Under the pieces are notes generated by a model. It searched no databases and was not told the DNA's origin. It saw nothing but the letters and a program-made list of their open reading frames with translations. Position numbers and translations under genes: made by a program. This document shows, one piece after another, positions 47,964-59,344 of a DNA stretch of 64,000 bases (the stretch's first letter is position 1; every line of letters begins with the position of its first letter). Location: NCBI GenBank assembly GCA_928724745.1, contig CAKMXJ010000003.1, positions 992,001-1,056,000 on the forward strand, given 5' to 3'. Source of the stretch: Anthracocystis setariae. Its lineage: Eukaryota; Basidiomycota; Ustilaginomycetes; Ustilaginales; Ustilaginaceae.

Positions 47964-49055
47964 TTACTTGTGCTCCTTAACGATGTACGAAGGCTTTCCG
48001 GTCTCCAGTGCAGTCTTGATGGAGCCGAACACCTGGACCTCCATCTTCTTCTGAGTCTCGACGGTCTCGGTGCCCATATGCGGAAGCAGGATGCAGTTGT
48101 CCATCTTGACGAGACGCTCGTCGATCTTGGGTTCGGCGGGGTAGACGTCAAGACCGGCGCTGGAGAGCTTTCCCGACTTGAGCGCATCGATGAGGGCTTC
48201 CTCATCGACGACGCCGCCTCGAGCTGTGTTGACGAGGATGGCGCCGTGCTTCATCTGGTCGAACTGGGTTTTGCCGAACGACTTTTCGGTTTGCTTGTTG
48301 AGCGGGAGGTTGAGCGAGACGACATCGGCTTGGGCGAGGAGTTGTTCTTGGGAGGAGATGTATTTGTAGCTGGGGTCGGCGTTGGGGTTGGGGTTGCGGT
48401 TGTAGTAGATGATGTTCATGTCAAAGGCAGCGGCGCGTTTGGCGAGGGCGGAACCGATTCCGCCCATGCCGATGATTCCAAGGGTTTTGCCTTCGGGATC
48501 GTGCGCCGGCTTGAGACCAGACTTCCACTTGCCCGACCTGGCGTTGACTTGAGCACGGTAGTACTGACGCAAGCTGGAGAGGACGAGGAACATGGCAGTG
48601 TCTGCGGTGGCATCGTCAACGGCGGCGGGGGTGTGCGAGACGGTAATGCCACGGGCTTTGGCAGCGTGGACATCGATCTGGTCGTAACCGGCACCGTTGT
48701 GGCAGATGGACTTGAGCGAGGAGGGGAGCTGGTGGATAAGCTCCGAGTCGAACACGCCGATCTTGTCTGCCGAGTCGTTGTGACGGTAGATGGCGACGAT
48801 GTTGGAGTACTTGCCGCCAGCAGCGCATGCCTGGAAGAACTCGGCACGGGAAGAAGAGTCGAGGTGCTGCAGAAGGGGTCATACCAGACCAAGAAGGGCG
48901 AGAGAATGGATGAGAATCAGTACACGCATGGGATGATCGCAAAACTGAACCATAGTCGCACTTACGAGGATTTCTGCAACGGAGCCAAGGTCGTTGTTGA
49001 GCTCGTCGTGAGCGTGGACGATGGTACCACAAATGAGAACCTGGGGCTTGGACAT
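47964..49055 (-). CDS. D-2-hydroxyacid dehydrogenase, glyoxylate/hydroxypyruvate reductase type, two exons
   Basis: Exons 48966-49055 and 47964-48866 (minus strand) give 330 residues starting MSKPQVLICGTIVHAHDEL. The 99-bp intron starts GTAAGT and ends TTCTGCAG. The Rossmann loop GMGGIG is at 163-168. Catalytic Arg246 (NTARGGVVDE), Glu275 (YPAEP) and His293 (LLPHMGTET) complete the family triad. YYNRN at the end of the second strand carries Arg187, which favours NADPH over NADH. Enzymes of this group reduce glyoxylate, hydroxypyruvate or other 2-oxoacids. The substrate cannot be fixed from sequence. Without the first exon the protein would start at an internal GTG and lack part of the substrate domain, so the spliced model is preferred. 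Confidence 0.93.
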
Positions 49056-49239
49056 GGTGGGTATGTATATGATCGCTTCCGGATGGGAGGGATGTAGAAT
49101 CAAGGAAAGAGAGGGGCAGGAGGATGCTAGGTGAGAGCAAGAGGTGTAGGTAGATGAGAACGAATGTGGAGAGCTTATAAGCAAAAGAGGGAGGGCGGAC
49201 CGAGAATTGTCAAGGAAAAGGGAGGAAGAATCGGTCAAC

Positions 49240-49271
<32 letters not shown>

Positions 49272-50757
49272 CAGACGGAGGTCTGAGGCACAATGGCAGC
49301 GCGGGGGGAAACGGTGGAATTGGTGGAGACTGAGCGAGTGAGCGAGTGCACTGTATGAACGTGGGGCTTTGCATAACCCACACGACTGTCACCGAACCAT
49401 GCAGTATTTATTTGCAATCTCGGTTGCTGTTCGAGTTGCGCACTGTAGCAACACCCTTTATCGCCTCGCCTGGTTGGCACACGCACACAAATAGTGTGAG
49501 GCTCCGATGATCGATGTGCAGTATCTCTTTGTTTATTTCGAGGTGCAAGCAGCCGCTCGTCTGCCACCATTCAAGCACGCAAAGCATGCACTTTGAGCTT
49601 GTCGGTGGAACCGACGTTTTCCATCTGGCCAGCTGAGCGTAGCGTCGTCGTCTCATTCAACAGAGGACGACTTTCGCTTTCGGACCGTTCCACCTGGGAT
49701 TTGGGTCCATGCGGCAGCCACATCGAGGCTCGACTGGTAGCTCGACACTTGATTCTCACAGCGGGATTGCCGACGGTGTGCGGATGTCTACAGGACTGCA
49801 TTGAACAGACATCGTCCAAGTCGTGACAATTCAGAAGCCGTAGCAGTATTATTAGAGTTGAATCTAGCAGAGCAACAGCCGTGTGCAGACCAAACTCACA
49901 TCATCTGTCGCCCGCGGGGGAGCTTGAAACAGCATGACGCCCTTCCGTTTCACCGCCGCTGCGCCTCGCTGCCAGCCCGGACCGTGCTTCCGTTGTATAA
50001 TAGTAGCGTATGTTATGTCTGATGTCAACTCTTTCGTGCGACTTTGGCTGGATTGATCGCCAAATCGACTCACAACTTCCCGATGATGAAAAGATATTCG
50101 CTCTAACATTGTTAGAGTTTCGTTTTTGATTGTGCATTTTACTTGCTGATGGATTGATGGACCTGCGTGATTGGCTGCAGAGTGTGACTTTTGCTCCGCT
50201 GCTGCTCGGGGCGCGTCGCATTTTGGCGCAGCTTTGATTTTTCAGAAGAAAGCTGATTTTTACTGCCTGGCACTGCCGAAGCACAGACACAGACACACAC
50301 TTAAGTGCCTTGCTACTCGACCAACTTTCTTCTTGCTGTCATGGCCTGCCGTGCCGACTGTCGCTGGTGTGGAGCGTTGCAAGCTTGGAGCGCTGGGGCT
50401 AGTGTGCAGCTTCCGCCATGCCAGCCTGCACTTTAGCCTCGCCTCCAGAAGTGTTTTCTTTTCCTTTTCCTCTGCTCGGTCGGTGTGATCGCTATCTCGG
50501 CTCTCTTGCTCTGCTGAATGTGCCGCTGCCACGCACGGTATTGATTTCTTCTCAAGCCTATTATCTTCTGGTGGCAGTGCCCTTCTGCAACGCATGCATG
50601 CTTGAGCTCCTTGCAAAGATTGACACGTTGAGATGGCCTCATTCTTCCTGAGACTTGCCCCTTGAATTGCCTCGCCTGTCCTCATCCCCTTCCCTCCTCC
50701 ATCTCCATCCCGGATCTTTGTTGCCCTTCACCCTCTGCAGCGAATCCTATCGTCGAC
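49056..50757. other. 1.7-kb divergent spacer
   Basis: It lies between the head-to-head dehydrogenase and C9-methyltransferase genes. An AG repeat at 49241-49260 runs into CGAG repeats. Several short open stretches on both strands lack protein character. The 250 bp before the methyltransferase is pyrimidine-rich and ends with CTGCAG 18 bp before its ATG, so a 5'-UTR intron is possible. Confidence 0.45.
49241..49260 (+). repeat. AG dinucleotide microsatellite
   Basis: Ten AG units followed by CGAGCGAGCG, noncoding, in the leader or promoter side of the dehydrogenase gene. Confidence 0.9.
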
Positions 50758-52488
50758 ATGACGGACCAGGCACAGGACGCTTACGAGCGTCTCACCAAGA
50801 ACTTGTCTTTCGACGATCACGGTGTCACTGAGACCGTCGATGTTCCTCACCACCTCTCGGCTTCTCACTCCTCCTCCCACGTAGCTGACTCTGCTCCCGT
50901 CGCTTCTGCTGCCGTTCCTGCCGCACCAAATGCTGATAACATCGCTTCGCCTCCTAGCACCACCGACTCCACCCTCAAGCTCGGCGGTACCAAGCTGGCT
51001 GCTAGCGATGCTGACGCTAGCGTCAAGTACGCTCCTGGAGGCAAGGTCAAGCTGACCAACTACCCTACCATTGCCAACGCCCCTCTCCCCGCTGAAGGCA
51101 ACGGCTCCTTCAACAACCTCCACCTTGCTCTTCTCATCCTCTTTACCCCTGCTGTTGTGCTTCGTCTCATCCCCTTTGTCAACCCTCAGTGGTTCGGATG
51201 GTTCAGCTACTTGATCCTCTGCGCCATCTTTGGTGTCCCCGTAGCCATCGCTTACTGGACCGTCATGTCTACCTATGGACCGCGCGTCAACCAAAAAGTG
51301 CAGCTCCCCGGCAAGCCCCTCGAATTCTACATGGACATCAAGGACCCCGAGCTTCGCAAAAAGTACAACGGTGACAAGAAGATCCCCTACCAGACTTTCC
51401 ACGACGCTTACTTTGCCGCCAAGATCGAGCCCAAGATGCCCTTGAACGAGCTTCTCGAGTACCGATGGGACTGGTGCTCGATGCAGTTTACTTGGCCTCT
51501 TTTTGAATACGTCCTCTTCAACCTCATCCCCGATGTTCTCATGCACACTGCCAAACAGGACCAGACCCAGATTCAGGACAACTACGACCGAGGTGACGAC
51601 TTTTACGCTTGGTTCCTTGGCCCGCAGATGATCTACACCTCCGGTATCATCTCCGACCCCAACAAGTTGGAGACGCTTGAAGAGCTGCAGGACAACAAGC
51701 TCAACCTTGTCTGCTCCAAGCTCGACCTGCAGAAGCAAGACCGCGTTCTCGACATTGGCTGCGGTTGGGGTACGTTTGCTACTTTTGCCGCCGTCAACTA
51801 TGGTTGCGACGTGACCGGTGTCACTCTGGCCAAGACGCAGACTCGCTTCGGTAACGACCGCCTCAAGAAGAACGGCATCGACTCTAGCCAGGCGCGTATC
51901 CTTAACCTCGACTACCGTGACATCCCCGTGCAGCCCGGCCACTACACCAAGATCATCTCGCTCGAGATGGCCGAGCACGTCGGTATCCGCCACTACGACA
52001 AGTTCCTCTCGGATGTTTACAACCTGCTCGATGACGATGGTGTGTTTGTGTTCCAGGTCGCTGGTCTTCGTCCTACCTGGCAGTTCCACGACCTCAACTG
52101 GGGTCTCTTTATGAACAAGTACGTCTTCCCCGGTGCTGACGCTTCGTGCTCGCTCGGATGGGTGGTTTCGCACCTCGAGAAGGCCGGCTTCGAGGTCCGC
52201 TCGGTGGATGTCGCCGGTGTCCACTACTCGGCCACCATCCTGCGATGGGCGCAGAACTGGGAGTCGAACAAGGACAAGGTTATCGCCAAGTACGGTGACC
52301 ACATGTACCGCATGTGGAGCTTCTTCCTGTGGTCCAGTGTCACCATCGCTCGTGAGGGTGGTAGCTCCGTCTTCCAATTCACGCTCCACAAGAACCTCAA
52401 CGCATACCACCGAATCAACGGCGTCAAGTCGCACGGCGGTCTGCTTCCTCGCCCTGCCATCACCAAGTTCAAGAGCGTTTACAACTAA
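50758..52488 (+). CDS. Sphingolipid C9-methyltransferase
   Basis: 576 residues from the Met at 50758. The enzyme adds the C9 methyl branch to the sphingoid base of fungal glucosylceramide, using S-adenosylmethionine. The N-terminal 120 residues are soluble and Ser/Ala-rich. Two membrane helices lie at about 120-170. The cyclopropane-synthase-like domain follows, with LDIGCGWGTF at about 331-340, VTGVTLAKTQT, SLEMAEHVG and QVAGLRPTWQFHDLNWGLFMNKYVFPG. The combination of two N-terminal helices with this methyltransferase fold is the hallmark of the fungal C9 enzyme, as opposed to bacterial cyclopropane synthases. The products are cell-membrane lipids linked to hyphal growth and virulence in other fungi. 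Codon use is strongly C-ending, which suggests high expression. Confidence 0.95.
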   Translation: MTDQAQDAYERLTKNLSFDDHGVTETVDVPHHLSASHSSSHVADSAPVASAAVPAAPNADNIASPPSTTDSTLKLGGTKLAASDADASVKYAPGGKVKLTNYPTIANAPLPAEGNGSFNNLHLALLILFTPAVVLRLIPFVNPQWFGWFSYLILCAIFGVPVAIAYWTVMSTYGPRVNQKVQLPGKPLEFYMDIKDPELRKKYNGDKKIPYQTFHDAYFAAKIEPKMPLNELLEYRWDWCSMQFTWPLFEYVLFNLIPDVLMHTAKQDQTQIQDNYDRGDDFYAWFLGPQMIYTSGIISDPNKLETLEELQDNKLNLVCSKLDLQKQDRVLDIGCGWGTFATFAAVNYGCDVTGVTLAKTQTRFGNDRLKKNGIDSSQARILNLDYRDIPVQPGHYTKIISLEMAEHVGIRHYDKFLSDVYNLLDDDGVFVFQVAGLRPTWQFHDLNWGLFMNKYVFPGADASCSLGWVVSHLEKAGFEVRSVDVAGVHYSATILRWAQNWESNKDKVIAKYGDHMYRMWSFFLWSSVTIAREGGSSVFQFTLHKNLNAYHRINGVKSHGGLLPRPAITKFKSVYN

Positions 52489-53049
52489 ACCTACTTGTTT
52501 CGCCGTTGAACCGAGTCACGTCAACCATCAACCCGCACAACATCAACACTTTTGGACGCGCAAAGAACAGTTTGTTGCTCTGTCACATCCCAATCCCCGG
52601 CGCAAACACTGTTTGTAAAGCAATCGTAACGCTGAAATGGAACACCAATGGTATCATCGCCGAAATTGCGCTGATGAATGGGTGTGTTTGTCCAAGCAGA
52701 TGTGATGCACTGCTGAGGTACTGTATGATGAGAGCGTGCTGGCGCCACTTGAGATGCTTGCCGAACGAAATCTCTCGAGTGATTCTGGATGCTTCGAGTG
52801 ACAAGGGTGTAGGGTTCCGCGCAGTGGCAGACAGGCTGTGCCGAAACTACTGTAATTGATTGCTCAGCCATCGAGAAAATCGCACAACCAGAAACAATTG
52901 CGGCGAAGAGGGGGCGTGCGTGAACCCACCGAACGTGTTGGCTGCGCCGTTGCATATTTCTCTCCACTTGGCCCCTCCACCTCACTCAGCATCCATCACC
53001 ACAACCATCATCTCATCTCGCGCTCTCTCATCCATCGACTTGGTTCAAC
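52489..53049. other. Spacer before the BAX-inhibitor family gene
   Basis: 3' flank of the methyltransferase gene and promoter of the next plus-strand gene. It contains TACTGTA near 52719 and 52848 and a C/T/A-rich leader after 52960. No gene. Confidence 0.45.
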
Positions 53050-53862
53050 ATGTCGTCGACCTACACCTCCGCACCTCCCGGATACCAGCCTGTGCCCACT
53101 CGCGACACTCCCGCACCCACCTATGGTGCTGCCGATGTTGCCGGTGCCGGCGACGCCCCTCGCGATGTCGACCAGGAAGGCGATCCCGATGACTTTAAAT
53201 TCGGCGTCACCGTCGAACAATCCTCGCCCGAAATCAGAGCCATGTTTCTGCGCAAGGTGTACACTACGCTGTTCTGCCAGATCCTCGGCACCACCATCAT
53301 CGCGGGTATCATGACGACCCAGGGTATTGCCAGCTGGGTGCAGCGGAACCAGTGGGCGTTTGTCGTGCCCATCCTCGGCAGTCTCGTGGTGATGGGGTTC
53401 TTGTACTGGAAGCGTCACTCGCATCCGACCAACATCATGCTCCTCGCGCTCTTCACTCTGCTCGAATCCATCTCGCTCGGTACGGTGGTGACGTACGTGG
53501 ACCAGAAGGTGGTGCTGCAGGCCATGATCATCACGGCGTTCACGTTTTTGGGTCTGACGCTGTTTACGCTGCAGAGCAAGTGGGACTTTGGCAGTCTTGG
53601 CGGCTGGTTGTTTGGCGGGCTTATGGTTCTGGTTGGAGTCGGGTTTGTCGGCATCTTTGTTCCGTACAGCCAGACGTTTGATCTGATCACCGCCATCGCT
53701 GGGTGCGTGATCTTCAGCCTGTATATTGTGTACGACACTTGGCTCATCCAGCGTCGTCTCAGCGCAGAGGAGTGGGTTCTCGCCAACCTCAGCCTGTACC
53801 TCGACATTGTCAATCTGTTCATCAACGTCCTCAGGATCCTCAACAATCAATCGCGTGATTGA
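53050..53862 (+). CDS. BAX inhibitor-1/Lifeguard (TMBIM) family membrane protein
   Basis: 270 residues from MSSTYTSAPPGYQPV. The first 60 residues are Pro/Ala/Thr-rich and cytosolic, as in yeast Bxi1/Ybh3. The UPF0005 core starts with SPEIRAMFLRKVYTTLFCQIL. Seven hydrophobic segments follow, including LMVLVGVGFVGIFVPYSQ and CVIFSLYIVYDTWLI. The paired Asp residues implicated in proton-gated calcium leak in this family are near VYDT and LYLDIVNLFINVLRIL. Members reside in ER, Golgi or vacuole membranes and dampen calcium-driven stress and cell death. Length and topology are standard and the gene is intronless. Confidence 0.95.
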   Translation: MSSTYTSAPPGYQPVPTRDTPAPTYGAADVAGAGDAPRDVDQEGDPDDFKFGVTVEQSSPEIRAMFLRKVYTTLFCQILGTTIIAGIMTTQGIASWVQRNQWAFVVPILGSLVVMGFLYWKRHSHPTNIMLLALFTLLESISLGTVVTYVDQKVVLQAMIITAFTFLGLTLFTLQSKWDFGSLGGWLFGGLMVLVGVGFVGIFVPYSQTFDLITAIAGCVIFSLYIVYDTWLIQRRLSAEEWVLANLSLYLDIVNLFINVLRILNNQSRD

Positions 53863-55035
53863 AGTGGATTCGCCCACCAGCGTAGCCCGTGGTAGCATCG
53901 TCGTATGCTCATACCCGTCGTTTATGGTTCCAGTTTGTTTATCTTCCTTTTCCAGTGTCGTGGAATGAACATACCCTCGTTGCGGTTTGCGAATGGGTTT
54001 TGGCTGCTGTGTGGACATGACGGCCGGTTGCTGCACAGCTTGATGTTCCATCCAACATTCTGGGTCTCAGGGCTGTTCCACGCGACAAAGTGTCTACAGC
54101 AGCTTGTTGGACATGCTGCTGAACATGTCCAGCTTGCGATAGCGTCAACACCTAAGCGGTTTAGAAGCGTGCCCTACCTAGCTGCACACTCGGACTTCTG
54201 TCGGACCAGTTTTCAAGACTGTGATATGCTCTGTCCACTTTCGAGTGACGGGTCTTTGGTTGATGGATTGGTCGGCTATTCTCGTACTGCGCAGTTGGTA
54301 ATTGGGCTACGGCGAGACACAGATAAGGACTCACTGAAGCTCTTGAGTACGGGTGCAAGTGAACCGTGTGCATAAAAAAATCTCATCGGCAGCGCCGGAA
54401 AGTGAATGAACGAGTTATTAACGACCCAAGCAGTGTAATGCTAAGCTTTCCAAGTTATGGTCAAGCTTTTATTGCGGTAAAGTGGTGGTTTCCAGTAGAG
54501 GAGGTGGCGAAAGCAGCGGTGGCTGAGTTGGCCACCGCGATGGCGCTCCAAAAATCCCGAAAAAGACAAACCAAAACAGCGAATAACAAGTTTCGAACGA
54601 GAGCTCCTTCAGTGAAGGCATGTGGAACCTTTCATCGGAGCGAAGATGTCCACCTCAAATGCGAAATGCAAATCATGAAGGTCGCAGACAGCTTCAGTGA
54701 ATTTGTGCACATGCCCAACACCAAGTATTTTTGCGATCTGACAAGACATTTGAGCAACAGCAGAAAGCTTCGTTCGCTGGGTTTGCGTGGAAGGCGGAAT
54801 CGTCAAGATGGACAACTGATCCAAAATCAGCCTTGCTTGAAGCATCGGTGCGGTAAGGCCAAGAGGGTTCAATTGGTACGTGGCATGATTGGTGGACGTG
54901 GCGTGGTAGGGAAAGCTCGTGTGTTCCGCCAGCAATTCAGATGGCGTTGATTGAAGCGAGGTCGGATTCAGGAACGGATTCTCGGAATCGTGTCATGCAA
55001 CTCAAGTCACATAGTTCAAGCAGAGGTGCGTAATG

Positions 55036-55047
55036 TACAGTACTGTA
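55036..55047. repeat. Perfect palindrome TACAGTACTGTA
   Basis: 12-base perfect palindrome in noncoding DNA, a member of the TACTGTA/TACAGTA word family found across this window. Confidence 0.85.
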
Positions 55048-56548
55048 GAGCAAGAACATGGAGGCCTTACTCACTCGAGTCCATTTGCCATGAAACACCA
55101 GCGAGATGTGGACACGGTCGGAGATGAGGGCCGGTTCAATCTCAGTCGGAATTTCTTGGACAAGAGACGCAAGTCGTGTTGTTCAATTGTCCGCTGCATC
55201 AATCAAACGCCCCCGAAAAAGTCACTGTTGTAGGGCTTGGTGCGATGTCACGGCGCAACGAATTGCTGCTCCATGGGAAGCAGAAGCTATGCTAGCCTCG
55301 CTGCGTTGTCCATGTATTTGAAATCCTTTGTGTTGACGAGATGAGGACAAATGCATTTCCCGCAAAGCAGCCTTGATTGGAATATTCATAAGATCACTTC
55401 TTTGTCCACTTCGGACGGCTCTTTTAACATTAGTAGAGGATATGGAGAGCATGGGATGTTTTGAACAGTTTCTGGCAAGTGCGGCAAAAGCTGTTGCGTT
55501 CAATGACCCACGAGGACAGACGTCGGAAGTTGGAGTTTGACAATGTGAAAAGGATGTAAGTGAGGCGTGTCAGATGCACTGAGATAATCCGCTCCGAATT
55601 GCGCTTGGAACACGCCCGGATAAAATGAACATGACGGCGCAAGTCGATCCATTCCGTTTTATTGTTGGTCTTGTCCCTGGTACAGTGCGCTGACGAAGCC
55701 AGGCACCGACACCAACATCACACATACAGTCAGTCAAGGCAGGACAAAACCACATATTGAATGTCGGTCGGATCGTAATGTAGGTGAAATAAAGTAGAGT
55801 GAATGCCCTTGACACCACCACATGAATGTTTTGGTGAGACATCTGCCGCACCATTAGTGTATTAGATTTGGTGATTTTCAGCATGTTTTCCAGCTTGCGT
55901 ACCGACGCTGTTGTTGTCGCTTGGCCTCGGTAAACTGGATGAGCGACGTTTCGACCGAGCTTTAGGGTGTTCTCTCTTCTCCGTCATCTCCACCGGCATA
56001 TGTTTTTGACCTGATGCGCCTCATATCATGAAAGCAAGGCTTGTGGCAGCTATGGAGCTTGGATCTCGGATCGGGTCGAGGTCCGGTCGGCTTCGAGCAA
56101 GGAGAGGCAAGCCAATTATTATAACATCAACATAGACGTGCATGTCGCCGAGCTCGGATTTTGGCTTGTGTCAAGCAACAGCCGGTGATGGAAATATGCC
56201 GAGGCTGTCTCAATATGCTTCTGTACAGTACAGCAAAGTACATTGCAGCGGGTGGCAACGTCTACAGTAAAATTGATCCGAGTGCAACTTGAAATGCTGA
56301 GAGCCAGCGTGACCGAGTGCAGAACATCCCAGCGTTTCTGGGTTATGATCCATCAAGATGAACTTGGCCGCCACAGCCAGTTTGAGGAAGCAGCGTGCAA
56401 CCAACTCACACTGCTTAGGCTAAAGGCTTTTGTTTCGGATTTGCGATCCAGTTTGACGGAGTCAGAAAAGTATGGTTACGAAATCCAACGTGGCAGCTGA
56501 GATGAAAGTCAGCAGTAAGAGGGTCCAAATCAAGGCTTTTTTCTTTTC

Positions 56549-56568
56549 TTTTTTTTTTTTTTTTTTTT
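56549..56568 (+). repeat. Poly-T run, about 20 bases
   Basis: Long T run within the gene-poor block, preceded by a T-rich TTCTTTTC stretch. Confidence 0.9.
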
Positions 56569-58858
56569 CTGACAGACATGCCGGAATTTTAAAATTTGTT
56601 CGCTTGTGTTCCAATGGCAACCAAAGTACAGTACGGTAACAGCACAGCACAGCACAATACCATACAGTATAGTTTAGTAGACGCTTGCAAAAAAAAAGTG
56701 AATAGATCGGATGCGAGCTTGATATGGAATCGCGAAGCAGTATTTAATACACGCCTGTGGTGACAAGAAGAGAAAGTGGGCCTGGATCACTGCAAGAACG
56801 AGCACCGACCGATCGGAATTTGGGTTGCTCGTCACTCTGTTCAATTCACCGCTCCATCATCCATCGCACTGTACTGCAAGCCAGCTGCAAGCACAAGTGG
56901 TGAGTGGCTCGCGCTGTTGCATGCGTTTGAGTCGTGTTGCAGCATGCAGAGCGCCCAACATCATAGCATATGATCAGCCCTTGAACAGCCCTCGATCTCG
57001 ATCAGGCTCGAATTTATGCGTGAGTATGCATACTTGAACCTATATCTTGGAACCAATGCTGGCGAGTCTGGTGTACCGCTGTGAATTCTCGCTTTGGAGG
57101 ATCCACCAGAACAAGAATGCTGAACAACGACAGCGATAGCGACCGACGAGAGAAATCCGACGGAATAGGATCGACATCGGCGCTGCGCTCATGTCCTTTT
57201 TCAATTTTTGTCTCGCGTTCAAGGCATGTCTCTTTGATAGCGTTCCAGCTCGAATTCTACTGTGTCGCCGTCAAAAGATGACAGCGTCGAGTGGCGTAGC
57301 TAAGGCTGATTACGCCGACGTGAATTCGTTCCTGAGCGGAGCCTGGACCGTGTGAGTATTTCCTTGCCATCAAGGATTCCTAAGCTGCCTACAATACAGT
57401 TTACATAGTACGTGTTGATCCGTACACCACCAATCACCAACCCTTTGAGCGTTTGACAGCCTTTACAAGTATTCGATCCAGTACAAAAGTGATGGTATGC
57501 GCTCACTTTTCGGCACGCAAGCTGAACGGCGTCCGTGGCTTTGACCGAGAATTCGGGGAATCACCAGAGTGGCCTTGCGCCACACCTGAACGGATCTCTG
57601 CCGAGCTATGGCAAGAAATGGCGTTCCCACTTATCGTGGCTGCGTGGCATTTCTCACTCTTGCATTTATGATATAATACTGTGCACTGCAGCATAGCACA
57701 CCATAGTAGCCCCTTGGCTCGAAACTACTGTATTATAAAATTGCAACCAGAGTGCAATTACTGTACTCCTGCACTACCGCGTGATAAGGCTCGATTCCAA
57801 GAATTTTAACTCTCATGTCCTCGGTACCGAGATGTGTGGCCTTACTCTCCAGCCCCAGGGTCAGAAAGCGAAGCCCACTCACGGATGCAGTTTCACCTCT
57901 CTCGCCCACAGCGACACAGTGTCAAGATCACACGTTGCTCACTCACTCAACCCTGGGTTCACCTTGTCGAAAGCTGGTAAAACAAGCTATATCGGAATGT
58001 ACACAATAATGCAGGAATGTGGGCGGAGGGTTGTGGGTTCACCCGCAAGAAGCAACGCATGGCAACTTTCGGCCTTTGCTGTTTACATAGATACATAGCC
58101 GCTACAGCCAATCGCCTTTTTGTTATATGTTTGTACCACATCGTAAGGGCTAAAAGAATACCATGCCACGGCCACACAGATCCACGCCATCAGCTCTGTA
58201 GGCACAGAAGCGAGTGACCGTGGCAGATGGTGGGTGACCTTATCGTTTTAATTTTCCACAAGGAATCAAGAGTTGGCCGCGTTTCTGACTTGGTCGCCTT
58301 GCCTCGCTTATCACCTCGGAGCTGAGCGTATTGAGGGGCTGCGGCTGCGGCTGCAGCTTGGCAGTGATCAAGGGTCGCTTCGTCAGAAAGGAAAGCTTCA
58401 AGCAACACGCTTGTTTTCACTTGAGGATCCTCTAACTCTGCACTGCATGCAACCTGCCAAGTTGGCCGTGCTACTCAAACACCATCCCTTGCGCCACCGA
58501 CGCAAGCCAGGTGGAGCAACGTAAGGCCGGTCGCCTTGCTACAATGTCTCCCAACACCTAACCGGTTCCCATCCCGACGGTGCTTTTTATAATAAGATAC
58601 TGTACCTTGACACTGGACGGTTTTGCTTCAGCACGCCTCAAGCTCTGTCATCCTCATCTGTGCCAAAGATTCAGCTTGATCTTGCTCGGCTGCAGAGTCC
58701 ACAATGCTTGATATATCCCCATCTCGATGCAGCATGCTAGCTGAGCATCTTGATCAGGGTCAGCGTGAACGACGGCGCATCTGGCCTAGCCAAGCTGTCG
58801 CGATTCTCACAACGGTGGCCCAGGCCTATGCGCAGTTTTGTGCCCGGGTCCAAGAACC

Positions 58859-58878
58859 GTACTGTATCCATACAGTAC
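58859..58878. repeat. Inverted repeat GTACTGTAT-CC-ATACAGTAC
   Basis: Perfect 9-base arms around a CC spacer, in noncoding DNA. Confidence 0.85.
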
Positions 58879-59311
58879 ACCACCACTACAGCACTAGATT
58901 GTTTGCATGCCGCATTGCGAGATTAGCATGGTTGTTGGATTGTCACCTTGCATTGATGGGTTCGCTTGCTCGCTTTCAAACCTGCGCGTTCTTTCTTTCC
59001 CATCTAACCTCGCTTTGCCAGATTACTGATGCTCGGCGCTGCGTCTCATTATTGCCTGCCGTTCCAGCAAGCAGACCCCGTTTGCTTTGCATTTCCGTCC
59101 GAACCCAAAAAAGAGAGCACGCTTATTGAGATCAAGAACACCTCTTGTTCCGTCCTCGTAATGTGTCACTTGATCCGACTAGTCAATAATAATAGAGCAA
59201 CAAGAAAGATTAGACCACCTTGATTCGCTTTTTCCAGCTAAGAGATCTTTTGATTGGGGCACAAGCTCATGCAAACACCAAAGTTCAGACAGTGTGCCTG
59301 GACTGTGCTGA

Positions 59312-59344
59312 ACTGCACTGCACTGCATTGCATTGCATTGCATG
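59312..59344 (+). repeat. Pentamer tandem repeat (CTGCA/TTGCA)
   Basis: About six units, CTGCA changing to TTGCA by one base along the tract. Noncoding. Confidence 0.85.

Noticed and set aside
47970..49097. 375-codon frame antisense to the dehydrogenase
   Set aside because: The opposite strand encodes a complete catalytic set after splicing. This frame has none.
50728..52434. 568-codon frame antisense to the C9-methyltransferase
   Set aside because: Long only because of strong codon bias; Val/Glu/Asp-rich shadow with no domain.
53008..54051. 347-codon frame antisense to the BAX-inhibitor gene
   Set aside because: His/Asp/Gln-rich shadow, most of it inside a conserved membrane-protein gene.
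54366..54950. 194-codon open frame in the gene-poor block
   Set aside because: It has no codon bias like the neighbouring genes, no domain and no signal peptide. It could be chance; only RNA data would decide.
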